64,000 nt of DNA from Prostheceraeus crozeri (Eukaryota; Platyhelminthes; Polycladida; Euryleptidae). The stretch is from NCBI GenBank assembly GCA_907163375.1, contig CAJQUW010006870.1, forward strand, positions 1 through 64,000, given 5' to 3'. Below the pieces are notes generated by a model. The model made no database searches. It was not told the DNA's origin and saw only the letters and a program-made list of their open reading frames with translations. Below, piece after piece: positions 43,543 through 54,279 of the stretch. Numbering within the stretch: the stretch's first letter is position 1; each line of letters begins with the position of its first letter. Both the position numbers and the translations under genes were made by a program.

Positions 43543-46500
43543 CTGGGGAAAGCAAAAATACGATAAAAGGTGTCGGAGGTTGTTGAAAAGCTGTTGCAAT
43601 AAGAAAGGAATTTATCATATGCTTCCTGAAAGTTAGTTATAATCAGCAATTGTTCAGTGATAATTAAATTTTCAAATGATGTGATTTTGTATTTGGTAGT
43701 TTTAAGTAGCTCATCTCCCACAGGTATTCAAATGAGTCTAGAATTGAATGAAGTCAAGCAACTGCCACAAATGTTACTCGTACAAAATGATGCTTTTTGA
43801 AAGTATTAGTGTTAATTGGATGAAATCGTCAAGAGTTTGGGGCGATGTGTAAGGATTATGCCATTTATCACGACTTTCGAGCAAAATCTCAGCAAGAAGC
43901 TGATGGACTAGGTGCTGACTGATGAGGACCTTTTATTTATACAGGAGATCGGTTCATCGCTTTCTTTGTTTCATCCTGAGAACGCAGCAAAAAGGTAGAT
44001 ATTGATCATCCAACTGTGTTTTACTGACTGAACTGGGTTGATGAACTGCTATGATGCGTAAACTAGCAACTTTGCAGCAAATGCTGAACTTCTGTAAATA
44101 TAGTACTATAACATACAATGGTTGTCTATAACGTTTCAATTGTTGTGTGCATGTAAACCAGGGATGCGGAGTCAGAATGCGGGAAACCTAATATTTTGAA
44201 AACGATATGACACCAGACACCGGCTGAGATCATTTCGATAAACTCATCAACCATTTTGATTTAAAATGGCAAACAGCGCTTCTCATTCTGTGCTAAATTG
44301 ATATTTTATTTTGTTGCGCTAACGATTGCATAAATTAACTGTGACTTCTTGAAATAATAGATGCTGTTATTATCTCATGAAAACGATGAGCATGTATTTT
44401 CTCATCACATAACACTCGTATGTACTGCGAGCTTTCTGCGTTAATTTCTAATAAAATTCAATGAGCCATTTACCACAGCACTGAGAGTTGTAAAGCTTAC
44501 AGAAAGCTTGAGAACTGCAGTCCCTACAAGACTGTCTGATTCAGAAAGCATTGAAAGATATTTCCAATAGTGCAACGGAGGTTGACTTTTGGTTTAGAAA
44601 CAATTTCCCAAAACCTGAATTTTTTCGCATTTATTTAAAATATTTTGAAAAGGCCAAGTTCATACTAATGACGCTATAGCTGCGTTGTCGAGGTTGGTCC
44701 CCCTAAAACTACATCTCGATGATGGACGTACCTGCAGTATACTTGTGCAAGGACATGAAGTCACACCTCCGTGAATACAAAGGGCTTGCTATGTGGGAAC
44801 ATTCTACCTTACACAAATTAAGTGTATGCATTACATATAGGGCATCATCATCGATGGCGTCTCATGATATCGCTTGGAAGTGACGGTCTGCGCTGTACAT
44901 GTCTACCCCAGTCATAAGCAACAGCTCGTCGAGGCCAGGAACCCAACGAAAACCAAACTTGACACCAAGTAACCAGACCAAATCATCGCTACTCCAGATG
45001 CAGCCATCAAGCAACCGCTCTCGGATTAATATGTTCACAGAAGGATGTCTTTCACGGTCATTGTCAGCTATCAATGGAGCTATTCTCCACGGTCACCAGA
45101 CTTATTCCCCTGGAGCAATCATCTTCACAACTTGTACAGTCCATCATGACACTTCACAAGGACAGAGAAGCTGCGGTTATGACCAGCGTCGGACCTGCAG
45201 ACATCTCTTCAACCACCTCCGGAGTCTTCAAGGAGACACATTCACAACATCCTTGTTTGCGCTAGTGCTGGACTGGGTTCTTCATCAACACGGACTGCTG
45301 CTTCTGTAGCTAAATTTCATCAGTCATCAACTTTCTGTTGAAGGCGATTTTCGCTCTCCCAAAAAGACAATTTTAAGACTCTAAATGCACGTGTTTGTTA
45401 GTCTCAAAACATAGAAGCTGACGCAACCGGCTATTATCCTTCTGCTGAGTGGCATTTATGCTATAATGTAATTACATAATCGATACTAAATCATCATCTA
45501 TCACGTTGATTGGTTATAATTATGATTACATGGTTCCTTGCATCCAACAAGACCCGATAGTTATTAGTAATATGTGCGGATAACGGTATATCAGAATGTC
45601 TAAACCAAACATACGAGTAAATATGAAATGAATATTTACAGCAAGACACAAAACCTACGTTCTGCAAAAAATGTATGGCGAGGCTGCTGTATTTGGGTTC
45701 TTTGTACAATGAGTAATTCAATTTGATTTCGTCTACTTAACCCATCTTTGTGCTAGATATGCAGAACACCATGAATGATGCCATTGATAAATTGAATTGG
45801 TATTGGCGCCTAGCGCACCGACAAGCCGAGTACATTATTTTCACGTTTTTCTCCTTCTTTCTATGCCTACTTCCGGATTCCTTGAAATTGAGAGATGGAG
45901 TATATGCCTGAAAAATGGAATGATCATCATCTTGCCCTGTTGTAAGATGAACTTAAAGGAGATAAACAAATGTGTGAGTGCACGTGTATTATGGATATCT
46001 ATCTACTGTCGGTCGCCTAGGAGGCTCCTAGGTCTTCTCAGGATCCTTGGCAGCGATACAAGAAGATATTCATACACTGGCTTCATGCCCAGTAAGTCCT
46101 CCTCTGATCATGTATTCGCCTGTGTATTGAGAAACACTGAGAATTCCGCAGGATTAGACAACTCTCTATTGCTTTTGTAGATCTCAAAGCTACATCTCAG
46201 TCAAAACGCAGTGGAAGTACCCGCTGAGCTTTGCGAAATATTCAAGAAAGCATTCGACTCATCTAAAAGTTGTGTTCGAGTTGATGGTAAGCTGACGTTG
46301 ACCTCAGAAAGGACGAGAAGCAACTTAACAATTGTATTTAATGTGGTAAATGTAAAGAATGAATTAAATCAACAACAAAGACTATCTCTCAAACTAAATC
46401 TAGCGTAGGCAAAGATTCAAAACTTTTATAAAGTAAAGTAATTTACCAGACTGTGGTGAGCCTTATGATAAAATATTCATATCTACTTTGTTAACACTTA

Positions 46501-46641
46501 CATGTAATAAGAAACTTTTTTGCTTATAGTGACGTAGGCTAGAAAGTACTTCATCAATGAATAAGCATCACTTCACTCATAATGAGGAACTTAATCAAAA
46601 TAGTCATTAGGTTTTCAAAAGTCCCTTGCAAAGGAAGTTAC
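43543..46641. other. intron sequence, no secure gene
   Basis: Between the transmembrane exon and Ig domain 2. One hAT-type end at 44158 and a plus-strand open frame at 44899-45309, Ser/Thr/Gln/His-rich, perhaps a decayed gag-like fragment. No domain is recognised. Confidence 0.35.
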
Positions 46642-46911
46642 CTTCAGAGAAGTCATTCTTCGATATTATCCTGCTTTCATTGATTCGTCCGTAAATGTTC
46701 ATAGCTGTGCAAGACACTGTGAGATTTTCAAAGTCTTCATTCATTTCCCATTTTAAATCCACATCCACTTCCCCTCTTCGCTCTTTTCTTGTTCCTTTAT
46801 TGTCGCGTACGGAAAGAAGGATATCGGGATTCGGACGTCCAAGAGCTGAGCATTGAATCAAAATTGCATCATTGATTTTTTCCCACGAAATTTCGATTTT
46901 TTCAGGAGGAT
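46642..46911 (-). CDS. IgSF gene, Ig domain 2
   Basis: 270 nt, phase 1 to 1, bounded by ctgctag and gtaactt. A complete Ig domain of C2/I type: P-P-E-K-I, I-Q-C-S-A-L-G-R-P-N-P (first Cys and the Gly-Pro turn), D-L-K-W-E, then L-T-V-S-C-T-A-M-N (second Cys), and a final S-R-I-I-S strand. The intron before it holds the inverted Penelope pair. Confidence 0.8.
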
Positions 46912-47213
46912 CTAGCAGAGGAGAGAGAAATCTAAGAAGGATCCATTACTTACGAAAGTTTGATCAATTAATCTCGTTCAATGACATTGCAGTTTGACAA
47001 TATAGAAAATCATAGAATCCTAGATGTTGCGAAAATTTGAAAAAGTTGTAACAGTATCATGCCAATTTGTTCAAATGTGATATATAAACGATGAATACTT
47101 CCAGGATGGCCGCCAACAGGAGGTTCTTCATACTTGAGTTGATGCTAAAAACAGCTTTCGTCTCTCCTTGAAATTTATTGACCAGATTAAAATAGTTAAT
47201 TAAAAGATATGTA

Positions 47214-47257
47214 CAACCCCTACGCGTTTCGAGCGTTCGCTCTTCCTCAGGGGGTAA
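47214..47257 (-). ncRNA. hammerhead ribozyme-like motif, left Penelope copy
   Basis: On the minus strand: stem I ACCCC/GGGGT, core CTGAGGA (fits CUGANGA), stem II GAGCGAACGCTC, GAAA, then a minimal stem III (AC-GC-GT) before the predicted cleavage after GTA. A very short stem III is typical of Penelope hammerheads, which work best as dimers. Confidence 0.65.
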
Positions 47258-47327
47258 TTCGCTAAAACCAACTGATCTGGCCGCTCATATGGGCTGCTTA
47301 TATACAATGCTAACGGTTGAGAGATGT

Positions 47328-48014
47328 TTAAAATACCATCAACTCTTTTCTTCGATTGATTTTTGGAATCAACTGTTTAATGTAACGAGCTTCAGTCAGT
47401 CTAGTGTCCAATACATTTTTGCACTTATCAAGAATTTCAAGGTCAAAATCAGTCAAACGTTTTGATCTACATTTCAGACAATGTTCTGCCATAGCACTCG
47501 AATCAACATTACCTTTATCTACAGCACGCTTGTGTTCATTATAACGATGCTTAAAAGGACGCGAGGTTTGACCAATATAGAAATCTTTACAATGATGGCA
47601 TGTAAATTTGTATACCAAAAACCGATCTGTACACTTCATCTTATTAGGCAAACTCTCACAAACAATGCAACTTTCTTGTTTTTCTACTTTTTGTTTGAAT
47701 TTCAAGGCATTATATAAAGTTTTATTAGGGGAGCTAACAAGATTTATCGGTAACTCGTATTTTTTAATTAATTTGCGGATATCACGATCAGTTTTATCGT
47801 TAACATATCCGAGTTTCAAATATGTACTGTTTTTACTTATTTCCTTGCATCTTTTACTATTTTTCTTATGTTTTCGTTTCATTGAAAATCCATTTTTACT
47901 TAATTTAGTTTCAAGTTTATTAAAAGCTACCTTGCAATCAGCTTCGTTGCTACATCTTCTCTTTACGTAGTTGATGCTATTATTTACGTAATTGTTTTTG
48001 ATATGGTTAGGCAC
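47328..48014 (-). CDS. Penelope GIY-YIG endonuclease domain
   Basis: 228 codons in the same frame as the RT upstream. A basic linker with a C-x2-C..C pair (C-I-V-C-E-S, C-T-D-R) precedes the nuclease: V-Y-K-F-T-C-H-H-C, then F-Y-I-G-Q-T-S-R-P-F-K-H-R-Y-N-E-H, with the catalytic Arg and Tyr of the GIY-YIG fold, a zinc-binding Cys pair in between, and the later Glu in T-E-A-R-Y. All expected residues look intact. Confidence 0.9.
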   Translation of the reverse strand: MPNHIKNNYVNNSINYVKRRCSNEADCKVAFNKLETKLSKNGFSMKRKHKKNSKRCKEISKNSTYLKLGYVNDKTDRDIRKLIKKYELPINLVSSPNKTLYNALKFKQKVEKQESCIVCESLPNKMKCTDRFLVYKFTCHHCKDFYIGQTSRPFKHRYNEHKRAVDKGNVDSSAMAEHCLKCRSKRLTDFDLEILDKCKNVLDTRLTEARYIKQLIPKINRRKELMVF

Positions 48015-48041
48015 GTAACTATCGCTGCGCAGTGAAATACC

Positions 48042-49583
48042 CTAATGTATTTCTTTCTCAAACCATTTATAATTCATACTGCCTTCTTTCACCGTGATGC
48101 TTATGTCCAAGAAATTAAGTGTAAGGTTTTTTGGAACTTCCAGAGTAAATTCAATATTCTCATCGATGCCATTAAAAGTTCTTAATATTACATCAAAGTC
48201 GAAGTCTTTGTCAAAGGGACCCATAATTACGTCATCAATGTATCGAGCATAAATGCTTGGAGATATATTGTGCTGTGATTTCAAAAGTTGCAGAAATTTA
48301 CTTTCAATGCTATGCATAAACAAAACCGCAAAAGGCGGATTAAAATGGGCTCCCATAGGACAGCCTTTAATTTGAAGGTAATTTTTGCCATTATATTCGA
48401 TCTCGTAGTTAAAACATACAAACTTGAGCATTTTTTCAATTGATTCTAAATCAATGCCAAAGTTATTTATTTTGTTCCAATTTTCCTTCGTAAACTCTAT
48501 GACTGCCACAATAGCATCCATGATCGGTATACTTGGGTATAGGTTTTTCACAATTAAGGATATAAAAGTTGAATTTTCAGTTATTGGGAAGTTATTACTG
48601 TTTAACCGCTCAATAAGATTTTCAGTGTTTGTGATGTGTGAAGGGACTAAGGTCATAAGTTGAGACACGATTTTGCTCAATAAACAGTCTACTTTTTCCG
48701 TGGGATTATTTATGCACGAGGCGATCGGCCGCAAAGGATAGACTCCGTTATTTGCCATTTTATGATCTTTCAACGTAGTCCTAAAAGTGGCTGGTTCTAT
48801 ACCACAACTTAGTAATTTCTCGATTTCTTGTTTTTTTAGATTATTTTTGCAAACTGATCTAATAATTACATTAGGCTGGGTTTCTAACTTTGCGACGCTA
48901 GACTTTTTTAGCTTTTTGTAGGTATTTTCATCATTCAATATCTCTTCGGTGCTTTTTGTCAACGTTTCTCTTTCAATGACTTGTAGTCTGTTAGTCTTAT
49001 CTGTAGGAACCACAGTAAGGTCATTTTGTTCTAGAAACTTACGAGAAACAATTATATCTTTTTGAATTTGCTTGTTTTGCTGTTTCTGAGACTGTATTAG
49101 CTTCATCACCTCAGCACGAAAAAGCTGTAGATTAGTTTTTTGGTTTTCGTTCATTCTAGGAGGCAAATTAACTTTATTCTTACTAAATGGAACACTTATG
49201 TTCTCCTCATCCGAGCAATCATTTTCAAACACTGTACTCCATCTCATACGATAAGTAAGCTTGTCTAACTCTTTTTCAACATCACTAACAAAGTGTTTGT
49301 TAACATTATGAGGCACTCTGAATTTATGACCTTTTTCCAAAAGTTTATTAAGAGTTGACGGTATCTTATCATCTCCACCTACGGAAACAGACTCATCGAA
49401 AACAAGACTAGTTCTCAAATGCTCCGAAGAAAGACACAGAAAGTCATCCTCGTACTGAAAAGGAAAAGTAGGAGCTCCATCAACACGGCACTTCTTGAGA
49501 GGTACAGGATACACTTCTCCACCAGTGATAGCACTCCACTTCTTTGTATGGGTCTCGTAGGTTTCATTCTCCAGCCGTCTCAT
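48042..49583 (-). CDS. Penelope reverse transcriptase
   Basis: 513 codons from ATG at 49583. The N-terminal 200 residues hold a helical region, followed by telomerase-like Penelope RT motifs: L-R-P-I-A-S near residue 307, P-S-I-P-I-M near 360, G-C-P-M-G-A-H near 425 and the catalytic Y-I-D-D-V near 460. The frame stops at TAG 48042-48044, but the same frame continues into the GIY-YIG domain. One combined protein is usual for the family, so this is a single-codon interruption. RT and endonuclease act together in target-primed integration. Confidence 0.9.
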   Translation of the reverse strand: MRRLENETYETHTKKWSAITGGEVYPVPLKKCRVDGAPTFPFQYEDDFLCLSSEHLRTSLVFDESVSVGGDDKIPSTLNKLLEKGHKFRVPHNVNKHFVSDVEKELDKLTYRMRWSTVFENDCSDEENISVPFSKNKVNLPPRMNENQKTNLQLFRAEVMKLIQSQKQQNKQIQKDIIVSRKFLEQNDLTVVPTDKTNRLQVIERETLTKSTEEILNDENTYKKLKKSSVAKLETQPNVIIRSVCKNNLKKQEIEKLLSCGIEPATFRTTLKDHKMANNGVYPLRPIASCINNPTEKVDCLLSKIVSQLMTLVPSHITNTENLIERLNSNNFPITENSTFISLIVKNLYPSIPIMDAIVAVIEFTKENWNKINNFGIDLESIEKMLKFVCFNYEIEYNGKNYLQIKGCPMGAHFNPPFAVLFMHSIESKFLQLLKSQHNISPSIYARYIDDVIMGPFDKDFDFDVILRTFNGIDENIEFTLEVPKNLTLNFLDISITVKEGSMNYKWFEKEIH

Positions 49584-49606
49584 CGTGTATCGTATATCTC
49601 CAGCCG

Positions 49607-51095
49607 TCCAGCTTACTTATCGTATGAGATGGAGTACAGTGTTTGAAAATGATTGCTCGGATGAGGGGAACATAAGTGTTCCATTTAGTAAGAATATCCT
49701 TTGCGGCCGATCGCCTCGTGCATAAATAATCCCACGGAAAAAGTAGACTGGTTATTGAGCAAAATCGTGTCTCAACTTATGACCTTAGTCCCTTCACACA
49801 TCACAAACACTGAAAATCTTATTGAGCGGTTAAACAGTAATAACTTCCCAATAACTGAAAATTCAACTTTTATATCCTTAATTGTGAAAAACCTATACCC
49901 AAGTATACCGATCATGGATGTTATTGTGGCAGTCATAGAGTTTACGAAGGAAAATTGGAACAAAATAAATAACTTTGGCATTGATTTAGAATCAATTGAA
50001 AAAATGCTCAAGTTTGTATGTTTTAACTACGAGATCGAATATAATGGCAAAAATTACCTTCAAATTAAAGGCTGTCCTATGGGAGCCCATTTTAATCCGC
50101 CTTTTGCGGTTTTGTTTATGCATAGCATTGAAAGTAAATTTCTGCAACTTTTGAAATCACAGCACAATATATCTCCAAGCATTTATGCTCGATACATTGA
50201 TGACGTAATTATGGGTCCCTTTGACAAAGACTTCGACTTTGATGTAATATTAAGAACTTTTAATGGCATCGATAAGAATATTGAATTTACTCTGGAAGTT
50301 CCAAAAAACCTTACACTTAATTTCTTGGACATAAGCATCACGGTGAAAGAATTATAAATGGTTTGAGAAAGAAATACATTAGGGTTTTCACTGCGCAGCG
50401 ATAGTTACGTGCCTAACCATATCAAAAACAATTACGTAAATAATAGCATCAACTACGTAAAGAGAAGATGTAGCAACGAAGCTGATTGCAAGGTAGCTTT
50501 TAATAAACTTGAAACTAAATTAAGTAAAAATGGATTTTCAATGAAACGAAAACATAAGAAAAATAGTAAAAGATGCAAGGAAATAAGTAAAAACAGTACA
50601 TATTTGAAACTCGGATATGTTAACGATAAAACTGATCGTGATATCCGCAAATTAATTAAAAAATACGAGTTACCGATAAATCTTGTTAGCTCCCCTAATA
50701 AAACTTTATATAATGCCTTGAAATTCAAACAAAAAGTAGAAAAACAAGAAAGTTGCATTGTTTGTGAGAGTTTGCCTAATAAGATGAAGTGTACAGATCG
50801 GTTTTTGGTATACAAATTTACATGCCATCATTGTAAAGATTTCTATATTGGTCAAACCTCGCGTCCTTTTAAGCATCGTTATAATGAACACAAGCGTGCT
50901 GTAGATAAAGGTAATGTTGATTCGAGTGCTATGGCAGAACATTGTCTGAAATGTAGATCAAAACGTTTGACTGATTTTGACCTTGTAATTCTTGATAAGT
51001 GCAAAAATGCATTGGACACTAGACTGACTGAAGTTCGTTACATTAAACAGTTGATTCCAAAAATCAATCGAAGAAAAGAGTTGATGGTATTTTAA
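49607..51095 (+). pseudogene. second Penelope copy, internally deleted
   Basis: Begins inside the RT ORF (around residue 110 of the left copy), then jumps about 150 codons at about 49690, from P-F-S-K-N to L-R-P-I-A. RT motifs including Y-I-D-D-V are intact to 50357. A 10-nt deletion near 50350 shifts the frame before the domain border. The GIY-YIG part (50409-51095) is intact, with two substitutions. The TAG found in the left copy is present here too. Confidence 0.85.
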
Positions 51096-51166
51096 ACATC
51101 TCTCAACCGTTAGCATTGTATATAAGCAGCCCATATGAGCGGCCAGATCAGTTGGTTTTAGCGAAT

Positions 51167-51210
51167 TACCCCCTGAGGAAGAGCGAACGCTCGAAACGCG
51201 TAGGGGTTGT
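51167..51210 (+). ncRNA. hammerhead ribozyme-like motif, right Penelope copy
   Basis: Same sequence and fold as the left copy, in opposite orientation. It lies about 70 bp after the GIY-YIG stop codon. Confidence 0.65.
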
Positions 51211-51338
51211 ACATATCTTTTAATTAACTATTTTAATCTGGTCAATAAATTTCAAGGAGAGACGAAAGCTGTTTTTAGCATCAACTCAAGTATGAATACT
51301 TCAGAATTCATTAATGTACAATGAAGGAGATAACTTAC

Positions 51339-51509
51339 AATGAACGTTCATTTTCATTGACTTTTCAGGTCCTCCTTTAAAACCACAAACTATCATCTTG
51401 TCATTATCAGAAAGACGAACACTTGTCCACCACGTCAATTTCATCCACTGATATCCTTCTTCATCTGTGATCGTCACATTGGACGTCGCCCTGCCAAGAT
51501 CTCTTCCAC
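51339..51509 (-). CDS. IgSF gene, Ig domain 1 second half
   Basis: 171 nt between ccatcag and gtaagt, phase 1 to 1. It contains W-M-K-L-T-W-W, then S-D-N-D-K-M-I-V-C-G-F, the strand E-F pattern with the second disulphide Cys. It ends in N-V-H, which joins the next exon as V-H-Y-P-P, the typical linker between Ig domains. Confidence 0.75.
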
Positions 51510-51567
51510 CTGATGGACAAAGGAAACGATGAGGAAATCATCACCTCAAAGAGATAACAACACTCAC

Positions 51568-51751
51568 CTAACGTGGCGATCATCTTTGGAGCGTGGTTTG
51601 AATCTCCAGTCTGAAGTTGGCAGAAAATTGAAGTATTCTGAGGAAGCAGTACCAGATCTTTGTCGCTGCTGTTGTTGATCTTCAATGCACGAATAGATGG
51701 CCGCCATTTGACTTGGATTTGTTTAAAGACTGAAATTCTTCTGCTTGAAAA
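51568..51751 (-). CDS. IgSF gene, Ig domain 1 first half
   Basis: 184 nt between ctctacag and gtgagtg. It codes the strand A-B part of an Ig fold: basic start, K-W-R-P, then Q-N-T-S-I-F-C-Q-L-Q with the first disulphide Cys. It ends in phase 1 inside the domain, and the next exon carries the second half. Introns inside Ig domains are common in invertebrate receptors. Confidence 0.7.
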
Positions 51752-52030
51752 CTGTAGAGGAATACAGAGTGGGCGGAGTTTTGAAGTGTCTCTAGTTCTT
51801 TTGTAAGTTTTAGTTGCGAAACCAAATACTGAAGATGTTCATTATTTTATACGCTTTATTAATTTCGGCCTTCTCTTCGGCCATCATTAGAAGCAGAGAA
51901 TCTATACATGTATGTTGAAAATTATTTAGAATTTATATGCATGCTCATTAAGTACTTTTCAGGTTTGCATCATATTCAAGCTTTTAATCTCTATTTATAT
52001 GATCTCATTTCATGCTGTAGAATTTGATAC

Positions 52031-52219
52031 GAAGACTGTAAGAGCGGTAAATTGAAGACATGCATGATTCTCGTTTCTTCGGATCAAGTCACGATGGATG
52101 GATCCCTTGACCGCTTCAGGTCTAGTCTTTCGATTAGTTATTATAAAGTTATTATTTGGCTTGGAATTCCCAGCCGTTAAGGTGACATATGGCGGATAAC
52201 ATTTCGCAGATCTGGCCAC
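52031..52219 (-). CDS. IgSF gene, possible upstream Ig-like exon
   Basis: An acceptor (ttgtgtag) precedes 63 open codons with Y-V-T-L-T-A-G-N and, about 40 residues on, N-E-N-H-A-C-L-Q-F, the layout of Ig strands B-C and F. The putative donor (gtatca) is weak. Phase is 0 on both sides, matching the next exon. It could be a decayed domain, as the expected strand-B Cys is displaced. Confidence 0.35.
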
Positions 52220-52389
52220 CTACACAACGAATGAAAATTTTAAATGTTTCTTAATATAAATGACAAATTAGGGATCCGCTTGGAAATTTATAACAAAAGT
52301 CCCTGCGATGACACACAAGCACTCCTCTCTTGCACTAAACATTAGTATCCGCTGACTATCGTTTACTATCATTTCTTTCTATCTTAATC

Positions 52390-53600
52390 GATCGTTGAAA
52401 AGATGTAGCATTTCATTTGGTTTTCTCCCGGTTTATTTTTTCATCGCCTTCAGGAGCGTCACTCGTTGTCTGCCCGTGCACGGTTCCCTTCGATGATTCC
52501 CGTCAACACTGAGTGCTCTAGCTGATTCTTTCCCATCACATGTCCGAAGAACTATCTTCTGCGGTTGCATCGGACCTGCTCACGTTCTGCACAGACTATG
52601 CGAAGAACCTCATCGCAAGATTTTCTCTCAACCCATGAAATTCGCATCATCCTCCTGTAACACCGCGTCTCGAAAGCTCATCATTGGTGAAAGCTGAACA
52701 TACGTTGGTTTTAATGATGCTTTTCTGTGTGGGAATTGAGATGTTCCGGCTTGTTATAACTTTCCGCATGCCACACCTGTCCTCCTTTTGATTTCCGTCC
52801 CTGATTTCCCATTTGAAGTCATGAGACTGTCGAGAAAGCGGAACGGTTGCACGTGTCTGATTTTTCTCATGTCTCAACCAAGCAATGTAGTAATTTTTCC
52901 TTCCGCTGAATACCATTGCAGCTGATTTTCCGATGTTGATAGTCATTCCCGTTGCTTCACTTTCATTAGTTATTACATCCCTTAGCGCTTGGAGTTTAGT
53001 TTGACAATCTACCGCAATTATTGCTTCAGATCGCTTCAGATTGTTCAACTGCACACCACGGCGGCCAGCTGCCGCATAATGGCTTCTGTGTACAGATTGA
53101 AGAACATAATTGTCTGACACCTCATTCTACATGTATATCTTGCCATTTTCCTATTTTGATGGTGCACCTCACTACAGTCGATTGCCTTCAGAAAGATCCG
53201 AAACTAGTTGTTTATCCGTCTCATCGCTGTCCACTGCGTCCAGAATCTTGAAGAATTCATCATATTTGACTTAATCAAAAACTTTACAATAGTCGATAAA
53301 AAACACGTAGACATCTCTTTCCTTTTCGTTGCCCGTCTCTATTAGTCTGCGCAGTAGCAGAATAGCGTTTGTTGTTTTATTGCTGCTCTGCAGCTTCATG
53401 CTTCGTTCTTCCAAGAGGTCTTAGCGCTTCAATCTTTTGGTCTTCTACTGCTTGGATAAAGCTGACATACTCCAATCAAAATATCTTCTTTGGCAGTCCT
53501 ACAATTCCATTTAATTCCTCCTTTAATCTGTCTGTAAAAGTTCTCTGCAACCCGCCATTGATCCGTCTCTGCATCCTTCATTGATACATCAAATTCAGGA
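52390..53600 (-). pseudogene. second LINE fragment, reverse transcriptase remnants
   Basis: In shifting minus-strand frames: F-I-D-Y-C-K-V-F-D near 53290, F-N-L-Y-T-E-A near 53080, G-M-T-I-N-I-G-K-S-A near 52940, and a terminal F-G-H-V-like segment near 52550. These are reverse-transcriptase palm and thumb motifs of a non-LTR element. The sequence has several frameshifts and stops. Confidence 0.75.
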
Positions 53601-54279
53601 TTTCAGTGTTTTGTTTTCTGTGACGATAGAAGTTGAGTCTCAGCGATTTTTCGATGCAAGTTTCATATTGAAAAACCAAACAAATAGTTTATCGGAAAAA
53701 GAAAACGCCATCCTAATTATCAGAAGATATTTATCGCTATCGATGCCGAAGCAACCAGACCGAATCCGAAATCTGTTTCTATAGAGGTATTCTTATAATT
53801 CAATATTTAGGAGTGCAAGCCAAACTGCTGAAATTTCATGTTCAAGTTAATCTATGTAGATGTCACAGAAAGCAAAAAGGGAAAACAACATGTTTTATTT
53901 ATGCCTTTGATTGATAAAGTTGTCTGAACTGTGAAATTTTGCTACAAGTAGTCGAGTAGATATCTAATAGTTTCATAAGAAATTTTATCAATTTGTTTTC
54001 CACTCCTTTTTATCACCGGTATAGTACAAAAGTTTCAATAACAATTGTTGCATATTTCGCTGATTTCATGTGAAGAATTCTTTTCAATTTTCATTATTTT
54101 GTTGAACTAAAGAATAGTCAATCTCGCTCACCGACGTTTCTCCAGCACACATAACGTAGCAACCATTGTATCGCGGACTTGCTCTCAAGTAAACGATAAA
54201 TTTCTTATTCGATGCAGGGAAAGTAGTAAGGAAGTGACAAACACCAGATAGCGCAAGATGGCCGCCATCGCTGAGTCCC
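53601..54279. other. no gene seen
   Basis: Ordinary AT-rich sequence with short unrelated frames only. A signal-peptide exon for the IgSF gene was looked for here on the minus strand and not recognised. Confidence 0.4.

Larger units (their letters stand above)
47102..51291. mobile_element. inverted pair of Penelope-like elements inserted as one unit
   Basis: A full-length copy on the minus strand (to about 49606) is joined head to head to a shortened plus-strand copy (from about 49607). The arms are nearly identical. The pair is flanked by a direct repeat ATGAATACTTC (47091-47101 and 51292-51302), which indicates a single integration. It lies in the intron between the two Ig domains. Confidence 0.85.
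23954..52219 (-). other. multi-exon IgSF membrane receptor gene (span)
   Basis: Assembled by eye from GT-AG junctions whose phases agree from exon to exon. In transcript order: 52219-52031, 51751-51568, 51509-51339, 46911-46642, 43542-43407, 29620-29572, 28012-27971, 25329-25288, 25044-24997, 23995-23954. The predicted protein has Ig domains outside, one transmembrane helix and a cytoplasmic tail with D-Y-V-E-M and E-Y-A-E-M motifs. YxxM is the known consensus for the SH2 domains of PI3-kinase p85, so signalling through tyrosine phosphorylation is inferred. No signal-peptide exon or certain final exon was found. Introns of 4.4 kb and 13.8 kb hold most of the transposons in the window. Confidence 0.7.

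Noticed and set aside
51835-51918. A plus-strand 27-codon frame with a textbook signal peptide (M-F-I-I-L-Y-A-L-L-I-S) and a GTATGT donor, antisense to the IgSF gene
   Set aside because: No downstream plus-strand exon in a fitting phase with recognisable sequence was found, and AT-rich DNA easily yields hydrophobic starts.
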